Source of the DNA: Streptomyces sp. WM4235
GTDB taxonomy: Bacteria; Actinomycetota; Actinomycetes; Streptomycetales; Streptomycetaceae
DNA length: 64,000 nt
Assembly (NCBI RefSeq): GCF_001279725.1
Contig: NZ_LGDE01000057.1
Coordinates: forward strand, 1 to 64,000
Reading direction: 5' to 3'
Shown piece by piece: positions 25,436-35,975 of the stretch; positions within the stretch are counted from its first letter, which is position 1, and each line of letters begins with the position of its first letter. The translations under genes were made by a program, and so were the position numbers. The notes under the pieces are model-generated. The model saw only the letters and a list, made by a program, of their open reading frames with translations, did no database searches and was not told the DNA's origin.

Positions 25436-26920
25436 TCAGTCCATGCCGATCCAGACCGACTTGGTCTGGGTGTAGCTCTCCAGGGATTCGGGCCCGCACT
25501 CGCGGCCGTATCCGGAGGCCTTGTAGCCGCCGTACGGCACGGAGGGGTCGTACTGGTTGTAGCAGTTCACCCAGACCGTGCCGGCCTTGATCTGCGAGGC
25601 GACCCGGTGGGCGCGCCGCAGGTCCTTGGTGTGGACACCGGCGGCGAGTCCGTACGCGCTGTCGTTGGCGATGCGCACGGCGTCCTCCTCGGTGTCGAAG
25701 GGGATGATCGACAGGACCGGGCCGAAGATCTCCTCCTGGGCGATGCGCATGCCGTTGTCGACACCGGTGAACACGGTCGGCAGGAAGTAGAGGCCCTGGC
25801 TGGAGGCGCCCTCGGGGGTCCAGCCGGCGCCGCCGGTGCGCAGGATCGCGCCCTCCTTCTCGCCGACCTCGATGTAGGAGCTGACCTTGTCGAACTGGCC
25901 GCGGTGGGCCAGCGGACCGAACAGCGTCTCGGGGTCGCGGGGGTCTCCGGGCTTGAGGGCGGCGGCCCGGCGGACCAGCCGTTCGACCATCTCGTCGTGG
26001 ATGGGGCGGTGCAGGAGCAACCGGGAGCCGGCGGTGCAGATCTCGCCCTTGTTGTAGTAGATGCCGAAGAAGGCGAGTTCCTCGGCGGCGTCGAGGTCGG
26101 CGTCGGCGAAGACGATGTTGGCGGACTTGCCGCCGAGTTCCATCGTCACCTTCTTCAGGGTGCCGGCCGACTTGCGGATGATGGCCTGGCCGACGACGGT
26201 CGAGCCGGTGAAGGCGATCTTGTCGATGTCCGGGTGGTCGGTGAGGGTCTCCCCCAGTTCCACCCCCGGACCGGTGATGACGTTCAGCACCCCGTCCGGG
26301 ATCTCCGCCTCCTGGAAGAGCTCCGCGATCTTCAGCGCGGTGAGCGGGGTGGCCGGGGAGGGCTTGTGGACGACCGTGTTCCCGGCCGCGAGGGCCGGGG
26401 CGATCTTCGTCATCGAGAGCAGCAGCGGGAAGTTGAAGGGGGTGATGGCGCACACCACTCCCAGCGGTTCGCGCAGGGTGTACGCGAGCTGTCCGCCGGC
26501 CGGCGCCCGGGAGGAACCGTCCACCCGGGTGACCGCGCCCGCGTAGTAGTGCATGAGCTGTGCGGCCATCGGGGCGTCGACGGTGCTGGAGAAGGCGAAG
26601 GGTTTCCCCATGTCCACCGTCTCCAGCAGCGCGATCTCCTCCAGGTCCCGCTCGATGAGTTCACCGACCCGGTTCAGTCGCAGCGCGCGTTCCTGGGCGG
26701 ACAGCCTGCTCCAGGGCCCTTCCTCGTACGCCTTGCGGGCGGCGGCCACGGCCGCGTCCGCGTCGGCGGCGGCGGCCTGGGCCACCGGCACGATCTCCTG
26801 CCCGTCCACGGGGCTCACGTCCGGTTCGGTACGGCCGTCCCGGGCCGGGACCCATTGGCCGCCGATGAACAGCTTCCCGGGGTTGGCCAGGGGCTTGCCG
26901 CTCAGCTCGCGCTTGGTCAT
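25436..26920 (-). CDS. NAD(P)-dependent aldehyde dehydrogenase
   Basis: 494 residues, full length. It shows the catalytic ELGGKSANIVF block and nucleophile Cys in NKGEICTAGSRLLL (about 300), the oxyanion Asn in ITPFNFPLL, and the C-terminal EEIFGPVLS...GYGRECG. It resembles betaine/phenylacetaldehyde-type dehydrogenases. One departure: the usual GQ.C context reads KGEIC. It oxidises an aldehyde to the acid in the cytoplasm; the true aldehyde is unknown. ATG 26920 follows GGAAGG. Confidence 0.9.
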   Translation of the reverse strand: MTKRELSGKPLANPGKLFIGGQWVPARDGRTEPDVSPVDGQEIVPVAQAAAADADAAVAAARKAYEEGPWSRLSAQERALRLNRVGELIERDLEEIALLETVDMGKPFAFSSTVDAPMAAQLMHYYAGAVTRVDGSSRAPAGGQLAYTLREPLGVVCAITPFNFPLLLSMTKIAPALAAGNTVVHKPSPATPLTALKIAELFQEAEIPDGVLNVITGPGVELGETLTDHPDIDKIAFTGSTVVGQAIIRKSAGTLKKVTMELGGKSANIVFADADLDAAEELAFFGIYYNKGEICTAGSRLLLHRPIHDEMVERLVRRAAALKPGDPRDPETLFGPLAHRGQFDKVSSYIEVGEKEGAILRTGGAGWTPEGASSQGLYFLPTVFTGVDNGMRIAQEEIFGPVLSIIPFDTEEDAVRIANDSAYGLAAGVHTKDLRRAHRVASQIKAGTVWVNCYNQYDPSVPYGGYKASGYGRECGPESLESYTQTKSVWIGMD

Positions 26921-26952
26921 GGCTGCCTTCCGGTGTCGTGTGCGGGGGCGTG

Positions 26953-27693
26953 TCAGCCCTTCGCGAGCTGCTGTAAGAACGTCTCGGCGAGGGCCTTCGA
27001 GCTGTACGGGTTCTGGCCGGTGGTCAGCCCGCGGTCCACGACCACGTGCGAGTCCCAGATCGCCTCGGCCTTCTCGTACCGGGCGCCGAGCCTGGTGAGC
27101 TCGACCTCCAGGATCAGCGGGAGCCGGCCGGCCATGTTGGTGACCAGTTCCTCGCTGTGCGAGAAGGCGGTCATCAGGTAGCCCTCGAAGGGCCAGCGGC
27201 CCTCGCCGTCGCGCAGGGCGAGGAGCGCGGTGTGGCCGTGGCACACGGTGGCGAGCGGCTTGTCCTGGGCGATGACCCAGCGCAGGATCTGCGCGAGTTC
27301 GTCGGACTTGGGCAGGTCGCCGATGGCTCCGTGACCACCGCTGACGTAGACGCCGTCGTACTGCGCGATGTCCTTCTCGCCGAGGGATTCCAGCGCGAGG
27401 GGGTGTCGCAGTTGGTCGGTCTCCTCGATGACCCGGACGTACTCGGCGGCGTTGGCCGCGTCCTCGTTCGGGGAGCCCGCCGGGCGGACCCACTGGAGGA
27501 ACTGCGGGTCGATGCTGGTCGGGTCGACGGTGGGGGCCACTCCACCGATCGTCGCCACGTCCACGGTGTGACCCGCGGCCCGGAACAGCTCATGGGGAAC
27601 CACGAATTCCTCGGCCCAGAATCCCGAGGGGTGTTGTTCCCCGTCCAGCAGATGAAGCGTGGCCTTTGCCGTCATGACGACGAGAATCTTCAT
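26953..27693 (-). CDS. DJ-1/PfpI-family protein (Hsp31-like), TTA-containing
   Basis: 246 residues. The nucleophile elbow is TVCHGHTAL with Cys151, preceded by the GGHGAIGDLP loop, as in Hsp31-like glutamine-amidotransferase-fold proteins that act on glyoxals or as holdases. A TTA codon (+ strand 26974-26976) encodes the Leu five residues before the end. TTA is read only by the bldA tRNA in Streptomyces and usually marks late or stress-conditional genes. It is the only in-frame TTA I noticed in this window. ATG 27693 follows AGGAGAG; the 69-base gap upstream is the largest in the array. Confidence 0.85.
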   Translation of the reverse strand: MKILVVMTAKATLHLLDGEQHPSGFWAEEFVVPHELFRAAGHTVDVATIGGVAPTVDPTSIDPQFLQWVRPAGSPNEDAANAAEYVRVIEETDQLRHPLALESLGEKDIAQYDGVYVSGGHGAIGDLPKSDELAQILRWVIAQDKPLATVCHGHTALLALRDGEGRWPFEGYLMTAFSHSEELVTNMAGRLPLILEVELTRLGARYEKAEAIWDSHVVVDRGLTTGQNPYSSKALAETFLQQLAKG

Positions 27694-27762
27694 GATTCTC
27701 TCCTAGTTCTGGATTCGCTGCCGATTCAACACGCCCCCTGCTGGAGGCGTAAGGGGAAGGCG

Positions 27763-28509
27763 TCAGGCCCGTGATACTTCGTCACGTGCGTCCAACGCCG
27801 ACAGGATCGCGCGGAATTCACCGACCAGGGAGTGGTCGGGATGGGCTTCTGCAAATATGCGTTCTCCGTAGAGCGCCGCCATTTCCGGCACATACGGAAG
27901 GATTCCGGCGAGCGGCGCCCCGTAGACGTCCTCGGCCCGCCGTCGGACCGCGGCCCGGTCGATGCCCTCGGGCGCCATGCTCAGGACCAGGGCTCGCCGG
28001 CAGGCCAGCCGGCCGACGAGGGCGATGGTCTCCTCGACCCCGGAGAGGTCGATCCGGTCCGCCCGCGCCATGATCATCACCACGTCGGCGCTCGCCATCG
28101 CGGTCACCGATTCGTTGTTGAGGCCGGCGTGGGTGTCGAGCAGCAGCACGTCGAGCGCGAAGTGCCCGGCCAGCCGGTCGAAGCCCTCCGGCAGGAGCCC
28201 CACGTCGTACCCGGTGGACATCAGCTCGCGCAGGGCCGGGGTCCCGGTCCGGGCCGGCACGACGTACAGCCCGGGCAGTCGGGTCCGCTGGGCCGCGGCC
28301 TCGATCTCGCAGCGTCCGAGCAGGTAGTCGGCGAGCGAGCCCGCGCCGGGTGGCAGTCGGAAGAGCAGGTCCAGGGTGGGCGACTGGATGTCGGTGTCGA
28401 CCACCCCCACCCGGCGCCCCCCGGCCGCGATCAGCAGGGCGAGGTTGGCCAGGGCCGAGGACTTCCCGGTGCCGCCGCGGTGCGAGTGCGCCGCGATGGT
28501 CCGGGTCAT
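27763..28509 (-). CDS. MinD/ParA-like ATPase
   Basis: 248 residues. The deviant Walker A is HSHRGGTGKSS (10-18); the signature Lys of KGGxGKT is replaced by Arg11. The Walker A' strand is GVVDTDIQSPTL, and LLLDTHAGLNNESV is the Walker B region. No membrane-targeting helix is obvious. The ATG directly follows the phosphatase stop (TAG-ATG), so it belongs to the signalling block. MinD-like ATPases of this branch are often partners of export, positioning or signalling complexes; its role here is unknown. Confidence 0.82.
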   Translation of the reverse strand: MTRTIAAHSHRGGTGKSSALANLALLIAAGGRRVGVVDTDIQSPTLDLLFRLPPGAGSLADYLLGRCEIEAAAQRTRLPGLYVVPARTGTPALRELMSTGYDVGLLPEGFDRLAGHFALDVLLLDTHAGLNNESVTAMASADVVMIMARADRIDLSGVEETIALVGRLACRRALVLSMAPEGIDRAAVRRRAEDVYGAPLAGILPYVPEMAALYGERIFAEAHPDHSLVGEFRAILSALDARDEVSRA

Positions 28510-29769
28510 CTACGCCACCACCCTGTGACCGGCGCCGTCCACGTGCGGCCCCCGCGCCGCACGTGGCCGGTGCAGGGCCAGCATGGTGACGTCGTCGTGC
28601 TGTTCGGCGGTGCCGGTGTGCTCGCGTACCGCCCGGTCCATCCGCTCGACCGTGTCCTTGCCGCTCACCGGGGGGCCGGCGAGCAGTTCGAGCATGCGCG
28701 CGTCCCCGAGGAAGGCCCCGTCGGGACAGCGCGCCTCCGGCACCCCGTCGGTGAAGACGAAGAGGGTGTCGCCGGGGTTCACCTGGGCGTAGCCGAGGGT
28801 GTAGACGCAGTCGGGCAGCACCCCGACGGCCGGTCCGGTGACGTCCAGCGGGACGGGTACGTCGCCCGAGCCGGAGAGCAGCAGGGGCGGGTTGTGGCCG
28901 CCGTTGATGTAGACGAGGCTCCCGGTGAGCGGGTCGAGCACGCCGAAGAACAGGGTGGCGAAGTACCCCTGTCTGAGGTGGTTGCGGGTGAGGTAGCCGT
29001 TGGTGGCGGTGACCGCGTTGAGCAGGGGGGTGGCGCCGACGACGGGGGTGCGCCGGCCCCCTCCGGTGCGGCCCGCCGCCATCAGGTGCTGGAGGCCGCT
29101 GTTCTCGGCGGTGTGCCGCAGCAGTGAGCGGATCAGCGCCATGAAGAGGGCCGCGCCGACACCCTTGTCACAGACGTCGGCGACGACGACGGCGAGGCGG
29201 CGCCCCCGGGAGAGTTCGAAAACGTCGTAGAAGTCCCCGGCGACCTGGCGTGCGGGCCGGAAGCAGACGTCGATCTCCCAGCCGTCCGGGACGGGCAGCG
29301 ATTCGGGCAGGAAGCCCGCCTGGATCTCCCGACCGATCTCCAACTCCTTCTCGTATCCCATGAGTTCCGCGCGGGCGTCGGCCTCCCGCAGGGTTCGTCC
29401 GAGTCCGGCGCGCTCGGAGCAGCTGTGCAGTCGGGCCCCGACCAGGGCCGGCAGGAACGGCGGTACCAGGTAGTCGTGCCCGAGCCGCACGTGTTCCTCC
29501 AGCGCGGTGAACCCGGCCACCGTCCAGACGACCACGATGGGGGCGCCGGCCCGGCGGCGCAGCCTGCGCACGGCCACCCGTACGGACTCCCCGTCGGCCT
29601 CGGCCGGGGCGAGCAGCACGTCGGCGGCGGGCAGCGTCTCCTGGCGGTCGTGCAGCAGTTGCGACAGCGTGCGCGAGACGGGTTCCGCGTCCATCAGCCT
29701 GAGCGCGTCGAGCAGTTCGGCCGGGGGCGGGGGGTACTCGTCAAGGATGATCACGGTCGTGGAGGGCAT
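28510..29769 (-). CDS. SpoIIE/RsbU-type PP2C phosphatase with N-terminal pseudo-receiver
   Basis: 419 residues. Residues 1-115 resemble a receiver fold (VIILDEYPPPP, VVVWTVAGFTA) but lack a clear phosphoacceptor Asp. A coiled linker (ELMGYEKELEIGREIQAGFLPESLP) leads to the PP2C domain (about 165-400), with metal ligands in GDFYDVF, ADVCDKGVGAALFMA, FTDGVPEA and QHDDVTML. It should dephosphorylate STAS anti-anti-sigma proteins; two are encoded upstream in the same operon. Its first 19 bases overlap the end of the ATPase gene. Confidence 0.88.
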   Translation of the reverse strand: MPSTTVIILDEYPPPPAELLDALRLMDAEPVSRTLSQLLHDRQETLPAADVLLAPAEADGESVRVAVRRLRRRAGAPIVVVWTVAGFTALEEHVRLGHDYLVPPFLPALVGARLHSCSERAGLGRTLREADARAELMGYEKELEIGREIQAGFLPESLPVPDGWEIDVCFRPARQVAGDFYDVFELSRGRRLAVVVADVCDKGVGAALFMALIRSLLRHTAENSGLQHLMAAGRTGGGRRTPVVGATPLLNAVTATNGYLTRNHLRQGYFATLFFGVLDPLTGSLVYINGGHNPPLLLSGSGDVPVPLDVTGPAVGVLPDCVYTLGYAQVNPGDTLFVFTDGVPEARCPDGAFLGDARMLELLAGPPVSGKDTVERMDRAVREHTGTAEQHDDVTMLALHRPRAARGPHVDGAGHRVVA

Positions 29770-30224
29770 GGATCCGTCCCCTCGGCCTTCACGGTCAGCG
29801 TGCTGATGTTGCGGCTGTCCCTGCGGGCGTAGTGGTATGCGTCCACGCTGGTCAGCGCGAGATGAATACCGAGGCCGCCGACCCGCCGCCGCTGCGGGGG
29901 GACCCCGGCGGCGGGAGGCAGGCGCCCTGCGACGGGGTCGAACGCGGGCGCGGTGTCCTCGATGACGATCCGCACCCCGTCCGGGCCGGAGCAGCCGCGG
30001 ACGGTGATCCGTCCGTCGCCGCCCCGGTATCCGTGCATCACGATGTTGGTGGCCAGTTCGTCCACGGCCAGCCGGATCCGGTACGTGGCTCTCTTGCCGA
30101 GCCCGGCCCGGCCGGCCAGCCGCAGGACGAACGCGGCGATGTCGCCCAGTGCCCCCACCGTCGCGGGCACCTCCAGCACACAGGGCTTCCTCGCCAGTTC
30201 GACCATGTCACCCACGGCCGTCAC
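29751..30224 (-). CDS. RsbW-type ATP-binding kinase (anti-sigma-factor-like)
   Basis: 157 residues. A HATPase_c domain with N-box AVDELATNIVMHGY (Glu56, Asn60) and G-box VIEDTAPAFDP and GGLGIHL. Proteins of this form phosphorylate STAS antagonists and/or bind sigma factors. GTG 30224 overlaps the STAS stop (GTGA). With the phosphatase downstream and STAS upstream it completes a partner-switching set, but no sigma factor gene is in the window, so its target is elsewhere or not a sigma factor. Confidence 0.87.
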   Translation of the reverse strand: MTAVGDMVELARKPCVLEVPATVGALGDIAAFVLRLAGRAGLGKRATYRIRLAVDELATNIVMHGYRGGDGRITVRGCSGPDGVRIVIEDTAPAFDPVAGRLPPAAGVPPQRRRVGGLGIHLALTSVDAYHYARRDSRNISTLTVKAEGTDPCPPRP

Positions 30225-30532
30225 TCATCGGTGAGGATGATGCTCCGGTCCAGTCCGGCCGTGCGGATGGTCCGGGAGACGGGCTCGATGGCGCCGACCA
30301 CCTTGATGGTGACGTGGTCGGCGACCTTCTGCTGGGCGAAGACCAGTGAGCGCAGTCCGGCGCTCGCCATGTAGCCGACGCCGGCCATCCGGATCTCGAC
30401 GGTGCTGGTGCCGTGACCGGCGGCCTTCTCGATGGTCTGGTGGAACTCCGGTGCGGTCTTGGCGTCCAGCTCGCCCGTCAGTTCGATCACGGTGGTGTCG
30501 CCCTCGATGCTCAGGGACACGGAAAGCGGCAT
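30221..30532 (-). CDS. STAS-domain anti-sigma-factor antagonist
   Basis: 103 residues, a complete STAS domain. The phosphorylatable Ser is Ser57 in GYMASAGLRSLVFA. It would bind the RsbW-type kinase when unphosphorylated. It lies between glgX and the kinase gene. ATG 30532 follows AAGGAG. Confidence 0.88.
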   Translation of the reverse strand: MPLSVSLSIEGDTTVIELTGELDAKTAPEFHQTIEKAAGHGTSTVEIRMAGVGYMASAGLRSLVFAQQKVADHVTIKVVGAIEPVSRTIRTAGLDRSIILTDE

Positions 30533-30548
30533 GTCAGGTCTCCTTCGG

Positions 30549-32692
<2,144 letters not shown>

Positions 32693-32696
<4 letters not shown>

Positions 32697-33043
32697 CGCG
32701 CGGCCTTCGCCTTGGCCTTGGCCTCGGCGGCCGCGGCCTCGCCGGCCGAGAAGAAGTCGAGGAAGCCGGTGGCCGACATGACGAACCGGACCTCCTCGCT
32801 CACCCCGTACAGGGTCACCGCGACGCCGGCGTGCTGCGCCTCGCGGTAGACGACGAGCAGGGTGCGCAGACCCGCGCTGGAGACGTAGTCGACGGCGGTG
32901 AGGTCGATGCGCAGTGGCCGGCCCTCGCGGACCAGCGGCAGCAGGGCCTGGAGCAGTGCGCCCGAGGTCTCGCTGTTGATCTCGCCGGTGGCGACGAGCA
33001 CGGTGGCCGTCTTGTTCCGACGTTCCTTCACACTCAGTGTCAT
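32693..33043 (-). CDS. STAS-domain anti-sigma-factor antagonist with charged tail
   Basis: 116 residues. The STAS core has Ser56 as phosphoacceptor in VDYVSSAGLRTLLVV, closer to the canonical site than the second STAS protein downstream. The last 20 residues are an Ala/Lys/Glu tail (EAKAKAKAAR), probably a helix and unusual for the family. ATG 33043 follows GAGGGGAAG. It is coupled to glgX. Confidence 0.87.
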
Positions 33044-33080
33044 TGTCTTCCCCTCGTGTCGGGGCGCCCCCCGTTGAGCG

Positions 33081-34904
33081 CTACTTCTGGGTGACGGGCC
33101 GGAGCCGTACCTTGACCTTGACCCGTCCCTGGACGTCGGGCAGGCGGACGGTCAGGCCGTCCGCGTCGAAGTCCGTCCACGGCTTCTCGTCGATCTCGAC
33201 GGACGCGACGGCCACGGATCCCGCGGGGAGCAGGTCGGGCGAGACGCGCAGCACGCGGTCGGGCAGGTTCGTGGGGTCGGGTTGGAAGTGGAAGTCCATC
33301 TCCCGACCGTTGACGAGCAGGTTGTTGTAGACGGCGGAGAGGTAGCAGAGTTCCGCCGAGTGGTACATGGACATCGAGTGGCTGCCCTTGAGGCGCTCGG
33401 TGCCGAGGAGGTACGGCGTGCCGCCGGCCAGCACGTTGAAGTAGACGGCGCCCTCGTCGTGGTCGAGGAAGAAAGTGTTGTAGAAGGCCTCCGCCTGTCG
33501 GGCCTCGCGCCGGTACGCGTCCCCGCCGACGGTGCCGTTCAGGATGAGGTAGGCGAGGATCGCCTGTTCCTGCTGCCACCAGGCCTTGCGGTCGTGCCAG
33601 GCGAAACGGTGTGTCTCCTCGTCGCCGGACCTGGTCCGCTCGACCACGTCGTACCAGCCGCCGCGCTGCACGTCGCTGCCGACGGCCGGCATGATGTCGC
33701 CGATCCTGCGCGCCAGTTCCTCGTAGGCCGGCTTGGCCTTCAGCGAGTTCATCCGCATCAGGTTCCAGGCGATCTTGAGGTTGTGACCGACGACGGCGCG
33801 GTTCTGCTGCCAGCTGTGCTCCGTGTCGGCCGACCAGTCGCGGTGGAAGCGCTCCTGGACGAACGGGCTGTTCTTGTAGTCCGGGAAGCGGTCCGCGATG
33901 GTGTCGAAGGTGTACTCCAGGAAGTCGGCGTACTTCTGCTCGCCGGTCGCCAGGTACAGGTTGATCAGGTAGGCGGGCGCGTGGTCGCCGACCGAGTTCC
34001 AGTTCTTGCGCTCCGCGTTCTCCCCCAACGACTCGTGGTCGGCGCTGAAGAGGATCGGGTCGATGTGCGAGTAGTAGCCGCCCTGCTCCGGGTCGTGGAA
34101 GAACTTGTCGAAGAGCCGGATGGTGGCGTCGGCGTCGTTCTTGATCCGGACGTCGCCGGTTATCCGGTAGGTCTGGATCGGGCCGGCCAGGGCGTAGATC
34201 TGCTCGTACATCGGGATCGCGTCGTAGTCGTCGGAGAACTCCGAGGTGAACAGCTTGCGTTCGCTGTCCCCGTCCACGCTGATGCCGTGGTACCAGAAGA
34301 CCACGTCCTCCTCGCTGTCCACGACCCGCATGTGCTTGCGCAGGTACTCGGTGCCTCGCTCGGCGACCTCCAGGTACTCGTCCTTGCCGGTCAGCAGGTA
34401 GGCCGAGGCCATGCCGTAGACCAGGCGGGAGATCGTGTCGGTCTCCTGGACATGACTGGCCGTCTTGTCCCCGCCGAGGCGGATCTCGGTGCGGTACTCG
34501 GTGAAGTCCACCGGCCCGTCGCCGAACTGCGCGCGCCGGTAGAAGGTGGCCAGCGACTCGATCTGCTTGATCCACCAGCTCGGCTCCTCGAACCGGTAGT
34601 CCTCCGCGCCGCGTCCGAGGAACACCAGCCGCTTGGCGTCGAACCGGCCTCCGTGCTCGGGGTAGTGGATGCCGTAGACGTAGAGGAAGCGGCCGGGCGA
34701 GAGCATCTCGTCGAGGTGCCCGGAGGCGTCGACGTAGGGCTCGTCGAGGTTGCGGACCAGTTCGGCGCTCGGGTCGCCGGCCAGCGACACCTCGAAGGCG
34801 CGGCCGTCCGCGGTCTTCAGGCCGAGCAGCCGGGTTCCGGAGTCGAAGCGGCTGACGTAACCGGCGATGGTGTCGGAGAAGGAGAAGCTCACGGCATCCG
34901 CCAT
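33081..34904 (-). CDS. AGE-family (N-acylglucosamine 2-epimerase-like) protein
   Basis: 607 residues, longer than the ~400 of simple AGE epimerases. Residues 1-110 form an extra beta-rich N-terminal domain (GYVSRFDSGTRLLGLKTADGRAFEV). The (alpha/alpha)6 barrel (about 110-510) keeps NRAVVGHNLKIAWNLMR, AWWQQEQAI and SHSMSMYHSAEL, which supply the His, Trp and Glu positions used by epimerases. A final beta domain (about 520-607) follows. It may epimerise or isomerise a free or oligomeric sugar; with glgX next door, a glucan-derived sugar is a fair guess. ATG 34904 was chosen; an in-frame GTG at 34913 is possible. Confidence 0.78.
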   Translation of the reverse strand: MADAVSFSFSDTIAGYVSRFDSGTRLLGLKTADGRAFEVSLAGDPSAELVRNLDEPYVDASGHLDEMLSPGRFLYVYGIHYPEHGGRFDAKRLVFLGRGAEDYRFEEPSWWIKQIESLATFYRRAQFGDGPVDFTEYRTEIRLGGDKTASHVQETDTISRLVYGMASAYLLTGKDEYLEVAERGTEYLRKHMRVVDSEEDVVFWYHGISVDGDSERKLFTSEFSDDYDAIPMYEQIYALAGPIQTYRITGDVRIKNDADATIRLFDKFFHDPEQGGYYSHIDPILFSADHESLGENAERKNWNSVGDHAPAYLINLYLATGEQKYADFLEYTFDTIADRFPDYKNSPFVQERFHRDWSADTEHSWQQNRAVVGHNLKIAWNLMRMNSLKAKPAYEELARRIGDIMPAVGSDVQRGGWYDVVERTRSGDEETHRFAWHDRKAWWQQEQAILAYLILNGTVGGDAYRREARQAEAFYNTFFLDHDEGAVYFNVLAGGTPYLLGTERLKGSHSMSMYHSAELCYLSAVYNNLLVNGREMDFHFQPDPTNLPDRVLRVSPDLLPAGSVAVASVEIDEKPWTDFDADGLTVRLPDVQGRVKVKVRLRPVTQK

Positions 34905-34905
34905 G

Positions 34906-35364
34906 TCATGCACCGTCCGTTTCGTTGAAGGGCCCACCGGGCTGTCGCGGCGTGCCGTGCTCGTCCTCGTATCCCTGGCTGACCTCGACGATCACCCCGT
35001 CGGGGTCGCGGACCCACACGGTCCGCCAGCCGTGGATGAAGTCGTCGAAGTCCATTGGTCCCAGGGTCACTTCGGCCGCGTCCCCCAGCTCCGCCAGGAA
35101 CGCGTCCACGTCGTCGGTCTGGAAGGCCAGGTGACGCAGCCGCCCGGGCGCCTGGGGCCCGTCGTCGTGGGCGGGGATCGCCGGCTCCGTGCCGGCCGCG
35201 AAGAGTTCCAGGTACGCGTCCCCCTGGCGCAGGAAGACGATCGTCGACTCTCCGAGGTCGACCACGCGGGCCCGCCGGAAGCCGAAGTACCGGGTGTAGA
35301 ACTCCTCGGTGGCCTTCTGGTCGGCGCAGTTGAGGCCGACGTGCGACCAGACCACGGCCGCCAT
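34906..35364 (-). CDS. VOC-superfamily (glyoxalase/dioxygenase-like) protein
   Basis: 152 residues, two beta-alpha-beta-beta-beta modules. Possible metal ligands are His8 (SHVGLN), the His of LRHLAFQTDD and the Glu of GVIVEVSQG, with Glu53 in the first module. The family includes glyoxalase I, ring-cleaving dioxygenases and resistance proteins. Its ATG overlaps the stop of the DJ-1 gene (TGATG), which supports a glyoxal-type substrate. The last 25 residues are a disordered tail. Confidence 0.82.
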   Translation of the reverse strand: MAAVVWSHVGLNCADQKATEEFYTRYFGFRRARVVDLGESTIVFLRQGDAYLELFAAGTEPAIPAHDDGPQAPGRLRHLAFQTDDVDAFLAELGDAAEVTLGPMDFDDFIHGWRTVWVRDPDGVIVEVSQGYEDEHGTPRQPGGPFNETDGA

Positions 35365-35975
35365 CAGTCGGCGCCCCGGCCGCGGCCGGCCGCGATCAGC
35401 TCGATGATCCGCCGGGCGAAGAGGTGGTGGTGGGCGCCGGTGCGGCCGGTGACCAGGTCGCCGTCGACGACCACGTCCTCGTCCACGTACTGGGCGCCCA
35501 TGTTCCGGACGTCACCGACGAGGTTGTTGTGGCAGACGACCTTGCGACCGCGGATCTTGTCCGGGATCGAGGCGGCCAGCCACATGCCGTGGCAGATGAT
35601 CCCCTTGAGGACCGTCGGTTCCTCGAAGGCCCTGCGCAGCAGCTCCGTCGCCGGCGCGAGCACGTCCACGTCCTCGGTGTAGCGCAGCCGGTCGGCCACC
35701 ATGCCCGAGGGCACGATGATCGCCGCGTACCGGCGCAGTTCCTCGTCGGTCAGCCCCTCCAGGGAGCGGTCGGCGGTGAACGGCGCCCGGTACTCGTGCC
35801 CGGTGAAGGTGAGGGAGTCGTTGCCCCACAGCCGGGTCAGGAAGTCGACCTCGGCGCCCTCCTCGGCGAAGCGGTGTCGGTAGTAGAAGATCTCCGGTTC
35901 GTAGAAGTCGCTCTCGACCAGGACCGCGATCCGGGTCCCTGACAGCGCTCCCTCGCGCGGTACGGCGTCAGGCAC
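35364..35975 (-). CDS. DJ-1/PfpI-family protein
   Basis: 203 residues. The elbow Cys is Cys128 in GIICHGMWLAAS, and the partner Glu is in FYEPEIFYY (Glu29). This matches the class I glutamine-amidotransferase-like fold of PfpI/YhbO proteins, which degrade glyoxals or repair glycated molecules in some cases. GTG 35975 lies within the end of the GMC oxidoreductase gene. Confidence 0.83.
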   Translation of the reverse strand: MPDAVPREGALSGTRIAVLVESDFYEPEIFYYRHRFAEEGAEVDFLTRLWGNDSLTFTGHEYRAPFTADRSLEGLTDEELRRYAAIIVPSGMVADRLRYTEDVDVLAPATELLRRAFEEPTVLKGIICHGMWLAASIPDKIRGRKVVCHNNLVGDVRNMGAQYVDEDVVVDGDLVTGRTGAHHHLFARRIIELIAAGRGRGAD

